Assembly (NCBI GenBank): GCA_009823505.1
Contig: VZQC01006583.1
Coordinates: forward strand, 783,344 to 847,343
From: Rhizomys pruinosus
Lineage: Eukaryota > Chordata > Mammalia > Rodentia > Spalacidae
DNA: 64,000 bases
Direction of reading: 5' to 3'
Part shown: piece after piece, positions 43,906 through 54,779 of the stretch
Position numbering within the stretch: the stretch's first letter is position 1
How the letters are laid out: each line of letters starts with the position of its first letter
Made by a program: the position numbers and the translations under genes
Notes under the pieces: generated by a model
What the model saw: only the letters and a program-made list of their open reading frames with translations
Database searches by the model: none
Told to the model about the DNA's origin: nothing

Positions 43906-44499
43906 TGCAATTTCTGTTGGTGGCTGTGGTCACTTGCGAACTGAACCTGTTCTGTTGAGACATTGTATCTATCTGAGGTTCATTCTGCTTTGCTTTGATC
44001 TCTACCCAGCTCCCTCCTCAGTCCCAATGCCTGTGCATCCCTTTGGGACTTGACCTTCACACATGGTCCTGGGTATCAGAAGACATGCAATTGAATTGAT
44101 TTCTACCCTGTGAGGATCACTCAGCCTCCTGGCTCCTTCCTCCAGTAGACTGGGGCTGGGAAAGAACTCCCACACCATTACTGCTGCTGATAGAGTAAAT
44201 GGGCAGTGGTCCCCGAGATCAATTAGCAGGCACCTGGTAGGACAGCTGCTACAAGTCACGGAGTGTTTTTTTGTCGTTGTTTGTTTGTTTTCTTGCAGAT
44301 TGTCTAAGTAGGCTGAGCTATCTGTAAAGAACAAACTGAGTGAGACAGAAATAGAACTCTGAGCCTAAAGAGCCAGTGTGACCCTCAGGTGAGTGGGACT
44401 GGGCTCCCTGCCCATCAGGCCTTAGGCCACAGGCTTCAGCATCAGCACACTGATGCCTGGCACCCACCCATCTCCGATGAATCAGACTATCTTTATAAG
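43906..44499. other. Unique DNA, no gene assigned
   Basis: No recognised repeat or exon. Confidence 0.4.
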
Positions 44500-44715
44500 A
44501 ATATTTTTATTTTATGCATATGAGCATAATGCCCAGGTGCATGTAAGTGCGCCTGTGTCATGCAATGCCCGCAGAAGTCACCAGAGTGTGTTGGACTCCC
44601 TGGGCCTGGAGGTACAGATGGTTGTCAGCTGCCATGTTGGTACTGGGAACTGAATCTGGGTCTTCTGCAAGAGTAGCCAGTGCTCTTAATCACTGAACCA
44701 TGTCTATAGCCCCAG
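44500..44715 (-). mobile_element. B2-family SINE
   Basis: AAGAATATTTTTATTTTATG tail, CAATGCCCGCAGAAGTCACC body and CACTGAACCATGTCTATAGC head. Confidence 0.85.
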
Positions 44716-44844
44716 AATCATAGTGTCTTAAGGAATAGGGGTATTGGTCTGAAAACCCCCAGGACAACTTTTGGGCTGTCAGAGGTGGGACCACGAGATT
44801 AACAGCCACATAACAGTGCTGACTTGAAGACATTTCCTTATGCT

Positions 44845-45430
44845 TTTATCAATTTATATTCATTTTATATAATAAGGGGTTTTATTGTGTGACATTTTCT
44901 TTTCTTTTAAAAACATTTATTTATTTATTGCATTTTATGTGTATGAGTGTTATATCTGCATGTCTTTAAATGCACATGTCATTCAATGCCTGCATAGGAC
45001 AGAAGAGGGTATTGGACTGCCCTGGAACTAGAGTCATGGGTGATTGTTTGCTACCATGTGGGTGCTGGGATTTGAACCTGGGTCTTCTATAAGAGCAGCC
45101 AGTGCTCTTAATCATTGAGCCATCTCTCCAGCCCCTCACTGTGACATTTTCATACATGCATATATTTCGATCATATTCAGACTCTGCACCCCCCTCTCCC
45201 CCCCATTCCTGCTGATTCCCTCCTCCTCAGCTAACCCCGTTTCTACTTGTCTTTTCTTCTTTGTGTCTTGGTTACCCAATGAGTCTAATTAGGCTTATTT
45301 ACAGGATCACGAGTTGTTTAGCAGAACACAGGCAACTTACCAGTGGCTGCGCACCACTGAGGAAAGCGTCTCTCCCTCCCCCAGCTATATATGAAAGTGG
45401 TTTCTCTCATGGCCTTCCACTTGTCCATCT
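44845..45430 (-). mobile_element. Lx-type LINE-1 3' UTR split by a B2
   Basis: Left part 44845-44899; right part resumes at 45140 (TGTGACATTTTCATACATGC ... CACCCCCCTCTCCCCCCC ... TGGTTACCCAATGAGTCTAA ... ACTTACCAGTGGCTGCGCAC). The order matches the antisense Lx 3' UTR. The intervening 240 bp is a B2. Confidence 0.78.
44900..45139 (-). mobile_element. B2-family SINE nested in an L1 3' UTR
   Basis: TTATTTATTTATTGCATTTT tail, GGACAGAAGAGGGTATTGGA body and GAGCCATCTCTCCAGCCCC head. The 12-bp duplication TGTGACATTTTC lies at 44888-44899 and 45140-45151. Confidence 0.92.
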
Positions 45431-45479
45431 GTCGGCCATCTGTCAATCAAGCACATTTTAGTGCCCAACACCGGCCTTG

Positions 45480-45570
45480 TGACCTGTTGCTGTTGAGGTC
45501 AGCTCAAAGATGAATGGCCTGTGCTCTTAAAGAGCTGATGGTCTGAGAGGATGGATAAATGAATAATTAA
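45480..45570 (+). mobile_element. Possible ancient mammalian repeat fragment
   Basis: GGCCTGTGCTCTTAAAGAGC, TGATGGTCTGAGAGG, then GATAAATGAATAATTAAG resembles a widespread old repeat whose family I cannot name with confidence. Confidence 0.35.
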
Positions 45571-45573
45571 GTG

Positions 45574-45607
45574 ATGTGTGGTGTGTGGTGTGTGGTGTGT
45601 GGTGTGC
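45574..45607 (+). repeat. (TGTGGTG)n short array
   Basis: Four to five copies of a 7-bp unit. Confidence 0.85.
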
Positions 45608-45864
45608 CATGACGTTTCATGTAGGTTCACAGAAAGGCTCCCTTATTCCAGCGTGTAGTAGATGAATCAGGAGAGAGACCTCCATGCACACGAGGGTGTC
45701 ACGCTTACTTGAGAGCCTCTCTCATCAAGCTTTTCTTTCTCCTGATCCTCTCAGGACATGCCAGTCCTAAAGCTTTCCAGATTCACTATAATTAGCCTGT
45801 GTTATAGTTAAGTGTACTTCCCATTGCATTTACAAGCTGGCTGGTGAAGCAAAGCCTGTTTCTT

Positions 45865-45984
45865 CATGTGTGTGCATGTGTGGGGTGTGTATACCTGTGT
45901 ATGTGCAGGTACATGTAGATGTGTAAATGTATATGAGTGCATGCATGTGTGTTTGTGCATGTGTGTGTGCATGTGTGTGTGTGC

Positions 45985-46032
<48 letters not shown>

Positions 46033-46033
46033 A
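45865..46033 (+). repeat. (TG)n microsatellite with interrupted flanks
   Basis: Degenerate TG/TA/CATG text gives way to an uninterrupted (TG)n at 45988-46030. Confidence 0.92.
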
Positions 46034-46080
46034 GGACAGATTACATCCCCAAGTGTCATTTCTTCTCAGGCACCATCTAC

Positions 46081-46302
46081 CTTTTTTTTTTTTTTCGAGA
46101 CCAGGTCTTTCACGGGGGCTCAATGATTTGGCTAAGCTGACTGATCAACTCTGCTAGATCTTCTCATCTCTGCTTCTCTAGTGCTGAGATTATAAGCACT
46201 CCACCACACCTGGGTGTTTACATGGGTGCTGGGGATTGAACTCAGGTCTGCCTGCTAGCACAGCAAGTGTTTTATTGACCAAGCTATCCCCTCTGTCCCC
46301 AA
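46081..46302 (-). mobile_element. B4-like composite SINE (reverse)
   Basis: T-tract, then GAGACCAGGTCTTTCACGG ... CTAGTGCTGAGATTATAAGC (B1-like), followed by GGGTGCTGGGGATTGAACTC ... CAGCAAGTGTTTTATTGACC (ID-like). Confidence 0.72.
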
Positions 46303-46700
46303 AGTTCCCATCTTCATCTTCCTGACTCCCTATGGGCCTGGGTACCTGTTGTAGCCAGGCAGGGCCAGTCAGGGCTCAGTGGACACTGTAGGGGCAGGGT
46401 ATCGAGACAGCAGGGTATCATGGGGTGTGTGGAATTTGAAATGAGTGTGGATTTTAGTGTTTAAGCAGTATGCTGGAGATGCTTTGGAAAGCAATTTCTT
46501 TTGTCCATAAAAAAGCTAGAAATATCAAGAGTTGTAACACTTAGTATGAAAAAAAAGTGGAGATAGTTTTCGGTATAAATTATGGTAAATTATATTGAAT
46601 TATGAAGGGGAACAATTAATCTTATTTCAGTTTCATTTCATTCTGTTTGATTATTTGAAGGAGACATGCTCATTTGGATGCTAATGTTTTGGTACTCTGT

Positions 46701-46710
46701 TCTCTCTCTC

Positions 46711-46768
<58 letters not shown>
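46701..46768 (+). repeat. (TC)n microsatellite
   Basis: A near-uninterrupted CT dinucleotide run. Confidence 0.95.
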
Positions 46769-46769
<1 letters not shown>

Positions 46770-46770
<1 letters not shown>

Positions 46771-46921
46771 CAATGGAACTTTGAACCTCATACATGCTAA
46801 GTAAACATTTGACCAGTTTTGAGACAGGGCCTAACAAAGATGCCCTAGTTGGTCTTGAACTTGTGATCCTCCTGCCTCTAGTTCCCAAGTGATTATAGGC
46901 ACGTGTCTACACACCTGGTTC
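46770..46921 (-). mobile_element. Reverse ID-B1 composite SINE, diverged
   Basis: An ID-like piece (GGCAATGGAACTTTGAACCTC ... GCTAAGTAAACATTTGACC) is next to a B1-like piece (TTGAGACAGGGCCTAACAAA ... GTCTTGAACTTGTGATCC). Confidence 0.6.
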
Positions 46922-48030
46922 AAAAGGGTTTTCAGTGATGATCTGAGACAAAGACAAATGGATAAAAAGGCAAAAATGCTTTGTACGAAGCAGCACACGT
47001 GGTGTATGACTCGGTAAGGGCCATCGTGAGCAAGTGGTGAGTCTGGGCCACTCTGAGCCCCGGTGAGCACCACTGGACTGCAAACAGGAAGGGCATGCAA
47101 GACGTTTGGCAGACTAACCACAAGGTTCAGTGGCACTCAACCTTAGAAACATTTGGTAAGTTTCAACCGTCTGTCTGACGCCTGCATGGCTTGAGCCAGG
47201 GTTCCAGAGACAAAAACATCAAATGCAGTTTATAGTGTGGCTGGCGAGGGACATCACAGGGGCCTTGATCCATTTGAGGAAGCTGTGTTGACTGATGAGC
47301 TGTGCCAGCAGGACTACCAGAACTCAGGCTGAGCAGAGGCTGTTAGGAGGAACTCCCAGCCAGCTCCCTGCAGGAGGCTTTGCAAGGAGGCTGCCCTGGC
47401 AGAAAGCAGAAGACAGGCTCCCCAGCCTCATGCTTGCGGGAAGGCGCAGGGAGGGCAGAATTCTCTTTGAATTTATTCTTAGTAAAGCTGCATGCTGTTG
47501 GATGAGATTGAGATGGATGGGCTGGGAGTAGCTGGGTGTAAATAGCTTTGTTTGGCAAGCAAGCTGAGCAGCTGAGAATCTTCGGCTCTGGACTTTAGGC
47601 AGACATGGAAAGGGAAGAAACAATGGCTGCATTTGTATTTGAGAAACTTGCCCATGGACCACTGTCTCCAAAGAGATACCACATCCAATCTTGTTATACT
47701 TAGCTGTATAAATAAATGCACATACAACACAAACACAGAGATAGCATTATCTAAGTTTATGTTTCTATTTGTATGATATTTGTTTGTTTGTTTTGTCTAC
47801 GTTCCTGTCCGGTGTTTGTGGAACTTCTGCTTACACACCCCTACTGATGGAGGCGGTCATTTAGTCTGCACATGAGTTCTGATTAAAACTTGATGAAAAA
47901 GTTGGGCCCTGAATGCAAAACTGAAAAGGGTGATTATTGCAGTGATCCAGGTGATGGGCAGGAGTGAGTAAAGAAAGGGATTCTGGGATAATAGAAAAGG
48001 TGGCCCTTGGGCCAGAAAACGATGAGTGAC
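46922..48030. other. Unique DNA, no gene assigned
   Basis: No recognised repeat or exon. Overlapping frames up to 115 codons lie on both strands around 47300-47700. Confidence 0.4.
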
Positions 48031-48271
48031 AGGAACTGGGGATGGCAGGTTAGCCGTCCTCACCTCAGAGTGCACACATCCTGCCCAGGCAGGAAGTGGG
48101 GATTGCAGGTTAGCCGTCCTCACCTCAGAGTGCTCACATCCTGCCCAGGCAGGAACTGGGGATTGCAGGTTAGCCTTCCTCACCTCAGAGTGCACACATC
48201 CTGCCCAGGCAGGAAGTGAGGATTACAGGTTAGCCGTCCTCACCTCAGAGTGCAAACATCCTGCCCAGGCA
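48031..48271 (+). repeat. 4 x 60-bp tandem repeat
   Basis: The unit starts GGAACTGGGGATGGCAGGTT and ends ACACATCCTGCCCAGGCA. The period is exactly 60 bp and the copies are over 90% alike by eye. A multiple of three keeps frames open on both strands, so those frames are not evidence of coding. Confidence 0.96.
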
Positions 48272-49599
48272 ATTCCTTAACCTCACAAAGTTTGTTTTCC
48301 TTTAATAGGACAAAACAATGCTGACACCCAGTGGCAGGATCAGATCACCCATGGCTTCCAGTGTCGGGATCCCAGGGGAGATGGAACTCCGTGCGCCTGA
48401 CCTGGCAGTCTGAACATCCCAGGATGTTCAGGATCCTTACCCAAAAGGGCAAGTCTAAATTCAGCCTGGAGTGGCCAGCCTTGTGATGGTTTGGCACCTC
48501 ATAAAGGATAGTTCCCAGGGACTCTAATGCAGACAAAAGAGCTAAATTAAACCTGTGGGTGAGGGTAGCATTGTATCAAAGTCAGTGCCCTCCAAAGCAG
48601 AGGCAAAAGCAATTAGCCTCCGAGTTCCCAGAGAGCTTCTGTCCAAAGCAGAAGCAGGGAGATGGGATGTTTGAAGGTCAGTTCCTCAGTTAAATCTGTA
48701 TGGCTGTGTCACCAGAGGGCAGGCTTCTTGTTTCTGATGGAAGCCACTCAACCCATATTCAGAAAGTCAGGCAGGCCAGAGCAGTAAGGCACGGCCAGAT
48801 CAAATGGACAAACAGGCGCAGAGAAGAACTGGTTTCTGCTGGTCTCCAGCTGATGTTTGAGAAGCACCAGTATGTTTCCCTTCTGACAGTTCATGGTAGA
48901 GCTCTGGCATCTGTCCAGCACTGTGAGACAAGGGCCACACTCTAAGGATGGTGGTGCAAGGAGAAGAACCACATCCGAGCCAAGATAGCGGCCTACAGGC
49001 AGCTACAGTCACCCGGGTGGACCCTTACCCACGCCCCAGCCTTCACTTCCTGTCTCTATGTTGACATCTGCCATCTCTCTACAGGATAACACTGTCTGAA
49101 TGGCTCAGATGGATGTTTGTGGATACTTCATCCAGACAGCAAACAGGAGGATTTGTTCCTGTTTAATCCCGCAAGACAGGGAAAGCCTCTTGGACCAGTT
49201 TGTTTAGCATCACTGGCTGGACAGAAGGCAGGAAGAGAGAGGGAGAGAGAGCTGGGAGAAGTGGTCAGGACACCCTTAATGGCCTGTCTCCAGCAGTCTA
49301 CTTCCTTTATCCGGCTCCATCTCCTCTGTTTTCCATACCCTCCCCAAATATCATCACCACGTGGAAGCCAAGCCTCGTCTTGGTGAGCCTTCAGGGGAGG
49401 TGCTACGTAGGCAGAGCAAGCAGTGTGCAGCCAAACTCAAAACCTCCCCACAGCACCACTTCTCCTACCTTCTCCTTTCTTAGATGATCTTACTTTCTGT
49501 TTACAAATGGGACACCAAGGATGAACCTTAGCCTGCTTCCCTTTCTTTATCCACTTACAGTGTCACCACTGAATACATGGCTTCTTATTCTGCCACTTC

Positions 49600-49600
<1 letters not shown>
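48272..49600. other. Unique DNA, no gene assigned
   Basis: No recognised repeat. A CTCF-like motif lies at 48709-48722. The frames are short. Confidence 0.4.
48709..48722 (+). promoter_or_regulatory. CTCF-like binding motif
   Basis: The plus strand reads TCACCAGAGGGCAG, matching 13 of 14 positions of CCASYAGRKGGCRS. Orientation is opposite to the motif at 24028-24041. Not inside a SINE I recognise. Confidence 0.5.
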
Positions 49601-49638
<38 letters not shown>

Positions 49639-49797
49639 TCGAGTGTGTGCACATGTGTGTGGGTTAACATGTGTGTACAGGCTAGAGGCCAACCTTGGGT
49701 GTCTTTCCATAGGTGGTACAAGGAGAAGATGGTATTAACCTTAGTTTTTGAGACCGGGTCTCTCACAGGCCTGGAATCTGTCAAGTGGATGTTGTGA
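49601..49797 (-). mobile_element. (TG)n followed by a degenerate B4/B1-like SINE
   Basis: (TG)n at 49601-49637, then GGCTAGAGGCCAACCTTGGG and TTTTTGAGACCGGGTCTCTC with GGCCTGGAATCTGTCAAG, resembling a reversed B4-like element. Confidence 0.5.
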
Positions 49798-49884
49798 GAG
49801 ACTCTTCCTGGGGAAAGGTGAGCAAATATTTATCCTAGATGGGGCACCAAGGAAAATATCCCACTGAAGTCCAACTTGGAAAAC

Positions 49885-50205
49885 CAATGAGTTTATTGGA
49901 GTTACTTACAGGAGTATGAATGAAGGGCTATTTATAGGAGAGTGAATGAAATGTAACTTACAGAATGAATGGAGGCTTACTTACAGGAGAATGAATGGAG
50001 GCTTACTTACAGGAGCATGGATGGAGGCTTACTTACAGGAGAATGAATGAAGGCTTACTTACAGGAGCATGAATGGAGGCTTACTTACAGGAGCATGGAT
50101 GGAGGCTTACTTACAGGAGCATAGATGGAGGCTTACTTACAGGAGCATGGATGGAGGCTTACTTACAGGAGCATGGATGGAGGCTTACTTACAGGGGCAT
50201 GGAGA
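49885..50205 (+). repeat. 26-bp minisatellite, about 12 copies
   Basis: Unit GGAGGCTTACTTACAGGAGC followed by ATGGAT. The leftmost copies are degenerate and the rightmost nearly identical, so the array seems to have homogenised toward its right end. Confidence 0.95.
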
Positions 50206-50509
50206 TCCCAAAGATGTCTGCATTGCTGAAAAGCCCAGCCCAACCTGGGTGATAACAAGCTGTGATCCTGAAGCTCCCTGGCCAACTCGCAGGCCACTGG
50301 ACAGGTTAGAGAGTCTCCTGTATCCCCAGCGGTCCTTACTATGAATGTAAGGGAGAGAGAGAGGGGCCTTGCAAATCTTGTAGGTTTTAGGGACTTCCTG
50401 AGACTTGTGAATTGTTCACTTCCTGCCTCCAAGATGTCAGTTTTAAATTTGGAAGACACTGGCACATAGTGGGAGTCTCCGCTGCTGTCCAGGAGCCCCG
50501 GTGACCCTC

Positions 50510-51366
50510 CTGTGTGCACCTCCCTGCACCAGGGTCCCAGCATGCAGTCACACCTTTCTCCTGTGTGCACCTCCCTGCACTGTGGTCCCAGCATGCAGTC
50601 ACACCTTTCTCCTGTGTGCACCTCCCTGCACTGTGGTCCCAGCATGCAGTCACACCTTTCTCCTGTGTGCACCTCCCTGCACCGGGGTCCCAGCATGCAC
50701 TCACATTTTTCTTTCTCCTGTGTGCACCTCCCTGCACTGCAGTCCCAGCATTCAGTCACACCTTTCTCCTGTGTGCACCTCCCTGCACTGTGGTCCCAGC
50801 GTGCAGTCACATCTTTCTTTCTCCTGTGTGCATCTCCCTCCACTGTGGTCCCAGCATGCAGCCACACCTTTCTTCCTGTGTGCACCTCCCTGAACTGCGG
50901 TCCCAGCATGCAGTCACACTTTTCTTTCTCCTGTGTGCACCTCCCTGCACTGCGGTCCCAGCATGCAGCCACACCTTTCTTTCTCCTGTGTGCACCTCCC
51001 TGAACTGTGGTCCCAGCATGCAGTCACACTTTTCTTTCTCCTGTGTGCACCTCCCTGCACAGGGGTCCCAGCATGCAGTCACACTTTTCTTTCTCCTGTG
51101 TGCACCTCCCTGCACAGGGGTCCCAGCATGCACTCACACTTTTCTTTCTCCTGTGTGCGCTTCCCTGCATCGGGGTCCCAGCATGCAGTCACACCTTTCT
51201 CCTGTGTGCACCTCCCTGCACTGCAGTCCCAGCATGCACTCACACCTTTCTTTCTCCTGTGTGCACCTCCCTGCACTGCAGTCCTAGCATGCAGTCACAC
51301 CTTTCTTTCTCCTGTGTGCACCTCCCTGCACTGTGGTCCCAGCATGCACTCACACCTTTCTTTCTG
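50510..51366 (+). repeat. 51/55-bp minisatellite, about 16 copies
   Basis: Unit CCTGTGTGCACCTCCCTGCA, CTGTGGTCCCAGCATGCAGT, CACACCTTTCT (51 bp). Many copies carry an extra TTCT (55 bp). Long frames on both strands (up to 269 codons, Cys/His/Pro-rich) arise because 51 is a multiple of three. I do not regard them as genes. Confidence 0.96.
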
Positions 51367-51445
51367 TGTGGGTTCTGAGGGTTGAACTGAGGTTCTCACG
51401 GTTGCACAGTGAGGACTTTGCTGACTGCACCATCTCCCTAGCCTC
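51366..51445 (-). mobile_element. SINE fragment at the end of the minisatellite
   Basis: GGGTTCTGAGGGTTGAACTG ... GCACCATCTCCCTAGCCTC is a reversed head of a tRNA-derived rodent SINE. Confidence 0.6.
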
Positions 51446-52189
51446 TTCCCATTTCTTATCCCTCTCTCCTTTCCAGCTTTAGATTTCGCCCTTGTCACTG
51501 CCTGACATCCCTCCCTGCTTCTTTCCACCCTATCAGAGTGTCGGTGAGGGTGTCTGCCCTAGTTTACAGCTCCTCACCCTTTCCTCAAAGACACTGTTAT
51601 ATTTTACTCTATCGTTTTCTCTTCGGAGCCCTCATCGGCATCTGGAGTGATGTTTACTTGTGTGTCTAGGACCCTAGGCTCCTGGTCTGTCTTGTGCATG
51701 GTTGTTGACCAGTGTAGGTAGGAAAGAACAGGCTTTTGTCTCTTTGCCACCCCACCATGCTGCCATGGAACAAGTGGGCACTTCGCTCATGTGTAGATGA
51801 GCCGTGCTCTGCGAGGAGCTGTGTCTGCTGAAGGCCGCAGGCTGAGCCACTGGATACTCAGTTGCACGTGTATTGTTGTTTTTGCAATCTAGAGTTTTGA
51901 AAGCCAACCTTGCGTCTGTCAAGGACTCAGAAAGACACTCTGGGTTTGATGGAGGAAAGTACTGTTTACTTCAAAACCAGGTCCTGAGAGCAGAGGCCTG
52001 GAGCTTGGAAGGGCATTGTCTTACATCAGCCTGGCCTGACACTGCATTGTCTGCACGTTCTCTCACAAACAGCGCTATCTGGAACGATGGAGGCTTCTCA
52101 CCCATACCATGTATGGGCAGGGCCTTGACAGATCCCACCTGTATGTTTAAAGTAAACCAATAACCTCCCTGTTCAAAGAACAGAATGAG
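51446..52189. other. Unique DNA with a possible L2 end
   Basis: CCTCAAAGACACTGTTATATT ... GTGTGTCTAGGACCCTAGG (51580-51680) may be an L2 3' end. No gene recognised. Confidence 0.4.
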
Positions 52190-52360
52190 AATGGAGAGAA
52201 TCTGTGTTTCTGCTGTTCGTTCAGTAGCACCACAGCTGCATTCTTCACAGGAAAGAGGTAGGGACTCCTCCCTCCCTCTCTGCTTTCTCTTTCCCTTCTT
52301 TCCTCTCCTGTTGGCTCAGCACAGTGAAGCACTACCGCTATTCTGTAACAGCTCAGCATT
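52190..52360 (+). repeat. Direct duplication, left copy
   Basis: Starts AATGGAGAGAATCTGTGTTT and ends AACAGCTCAGCATT. It matches 53233-53405 over its whole length with scattered substitutions (for example GTTCAG/GCGCAG and ACCGC/ACTGC) and a short length change near 52281. Confidence 0.92.
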
Positions 52361-52539
52361 GTGCCGCTGGTCAGCAGGGGCAGCCCACGTGACTGCTCGG
52401 GGCTCTGACATCTTTGATTTTGTGACTCTGAGCTCTTTAGGGTTGCAGAGGCTTTTGCACATAGAGAATGAACTGCACTACTTGGTGAGGTGCAGGGAGG
52501 GCAAACTTTTATATATTAAATATAAGATCTCTTTAAAAT

Positions 52540-53075
52540 GTAAATTATACAACATCTTACTGTGCTTAAAACCTTCAGTGGCTTCCAACGCGCCTACGGA
52601 TGAAGCCCCAGCATCCCACCCCGACCTCTAGGTCTCCATGATGGAACTTCATCTGCATCTTTGATCTCGTTTCTTGTCCTTTTCTTCATCTTCCCTTATT
52701 CTGCTTCAGTCTCCTCAAGAAAAGACTTCCTTTTTTTTTGGTTCTTAACATGCTAAGCTTTGATCTGCCTTGAGCTCCTATGACTTTCATTGCTGTGTCT
52801 GGTTGCCCCTGACCGCACGGCCAGCTTCTTCTCAACTCAGAGAGCCCTGCCGCATGTCCTGAGCCTTCTTCCATTCCTTCCTCAAAGACACTCTCACATA
52901 TTGTACACTATTATTTTTTACAAAGACCTTAAGAGTATCTGGAGTTGTATGTATTTATTCATAAGGATGGACTTGTCAGTCTTGTATGTGATTGTACATG
53001 TTTGGAGCCTAGAAAGCTACATGGCACATGCAGATGCTTCATGCATGTTTGCTGAACACTTATTACCTGAAAAAC
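52540..53075 (+). mobile_element. L2 LINE relic
   Basis: GCTTAAAACCTTCAGTGGCT ... GATGAAGCCCCAGCATCCC ... TCAAAGACACTCTCACATA ... TGTTTGCTGAACACTTATTA follows the L2 3' region in order. Heavily diverged. Confidence 0.7.
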
Positions 53076-53232
53076 ACTTCCTGAGAATGTCATAGGTATT
53101 AATTCACTGAAGTCTCACACCACTTCTGTAAAGATACAGCTGGAGGACAGAGGAAGGAAGCTGAGACCCCCAAGGGATTCAGTACCTGTTAGGGTACTGC
53201 AGCTACTCAGGTTGACCATCTATTTACTTAAT

Positions 53233-53405
53233 AATGGAGAGAATGTCTGTGTTTCTGCTGTTCGCGCAGCAGCACCACAGCTGCATTCTTCATAGGAAAG
53301 AGGTAGGGACTCCTCCCTCCCTCTTCTTTTTCTCTTTCCCTTCTTTCCCGTCCTGTTGGCTCAGCACAGTGAAGCACTACTGCTATTCTGTAACAACTCA
53401 GCATT
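53233..53405 (+). repeat. Direct duplication, right copy
   Basis: Second copy of 52190-52360, 1,043 bp downstream. It stops exactly where the URR1-like element begins. Confidence 0.92.
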
Positions 53406-53750
53406 AGTTACTTTTTGTGGCTGTGATAAAGCATTCTGACAAAAGAAACTTAAGGAAGAGTTTATTTTGGATTCCAGATCCAGAGGGACAGAGTCCATCA
53501 TGGTGGGAGGGCATGGGGCCAGAGCGGGAAGCTGGCTGGTCACATGTTCATCCACACACACGGAGAGAGGACAGGAAGTGTGGCAGGTGAGGCCACGAAG
53601 CCTCACAGGCATCCCTCGGCGATGTACTTCCTGTTGCAATCTTCACCTCCTAAAGGTTCCATAACCTTCCCAAACTTCACTACCAACTGGGGACCAAGTG
53701 TTTAAAGTGAGTGTGAGAGTCTATGGAGGAAATTTCCCATTCAAATCCCC
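53406..53750 (+). mobile_element. URR1-like hAT non-autonomous transposon relic
   Basis: AGTTACTTTTTGTGGCTGTG, ATAAAGCATTCTGAC, AGAGTTTATTTTGGATTCC, GAGTCCATCATGGTGGGAGG and CATTCAAATCCCC match the order of rodent URR1. I could not confirm the terminal inverted repeats. Confidence 0.68.
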
Positions 53751-53852
53751 AGGGAGCCATTACTGGGACAGGCTCATCCTCCTGAGTCTCCTCCCCTTTC
53801 TGCTGAAGAATATCATCTGTTCCTTGATATGGTTTATTTTTTCCAAGTTCCT

Positions 53853-54047
53853 TTGTATTTATTTATTTTTGCTTTATGTATATGAGTGTTTTGCCTGCAT
53901 GTATGTAAGTGTACCATTGTGTGCAGTGCGTGTGGAGGCCAGAAGAGGGCCTTAGATCCCCTGGAACTGGCTGCTGGGAACTGAACCTGAGCAGCTAGTA
54001 CAGGAGCAGCCAGCACTCTTAACTGCTGACCTGTCTCCCCAGCCCGT
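53853..54047 (-). mobile_element. B2-family SINE with an internal deletion
   Basis: TTTATTTATTTTTGCTTTAT tail, GGAGGCCAGAAGAGGGCC, then CTGGAACTGG joined directly to CTGCTGGGAACTGAACC, about 30 bp shorter than other copies at that point. Confidence 0.85.
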
Positions 54048-54587
54048 TTACCCTTCTTTCTCTACCAGGAACCATGGACTCAGTTCGGATGACACAAGGG
54101 AGCTCTTCTGCTCCCGCAGCTCTTTTGGAGATCCATGAACCAGATTTGAATTTGTGGGGTTTCTAAGCTTGCTTTAGAAACACACTTGCTTTACCTGAAT
54201 CTCATTTCCCAGACAGAATAGTCAGAAAACCACAGGGCACAAAAGCGCCTTCTTCCTCCTCCCCGAGCCTGGGAGCTGTTGTTACCCTGTAGCCTGGGTG
54301 ATGCTCTCAGCATCACTTGCAGCTCCCATCCCTCCCCCACGGCCTGGAGTCGCAATCCTGGGAAGGCTGATGTAGCAGAGCTCTGCACGCTTCTTTGCTG
54401 ATGTGCTCGCTCTTGTGGATTCCTTGCAGAGACTGAGGGGAACAGTTCTAGCGCTGGACTGGGGGGGTGTGGAGGTCCGTTCTCATGAGCTGCCCGGGGC
54501 TCACTGACTACAAGCTGGAGGTTCTGATAACGCATCTCCTCCCCATTCTTGGCATGGGAGACTGGCTGAGCTTGCATAACTGTCATC
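54048..54587. other. Unique DNA, no gene assigned
   Basis: A 131-codon minus frame (54191-54586) has no recognisable domain. Confidence 0.4.
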
Positions 54588-54692
54588 TGTGCTTATTTGC
54601 TGTGTGACTCTGGAAAGCTACTGTGCTTCTCTGAACTTCTTTCAAATGGAGAAATAATATGTGTCTGACAAGGCTCTTAGAAGCCTTGATTA
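54588..54692 (+). mobile_element. MIR SINE fragment
   Basis: TTTGCTGTGTGACTCTGGAA ... TTCTCTGAACTTCTTTCAAA ... GACAAGGCTCTTAGAAGCC is the sense MIR core. Confidence 0.65.
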
Positions 54693-54779
54693 CACTTTAA
54701 GGTTTCGTGTGCTGTAGGTCCCCAGCTCACATCAGTTTGGAAACAACTGAGGGTTTTGGTTTCTCAAAGGTCCATGTTC

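Noticed and set aside
50163..51385. Cys/His-rich frames (269, 257, 163 codons) resembling a zinc-finger pattern
   Set aside because: The Cys and His spacing comes from the 51-bp repeat. There is no C2H2 linker or finger consensus, and frames are equally open on both strands.
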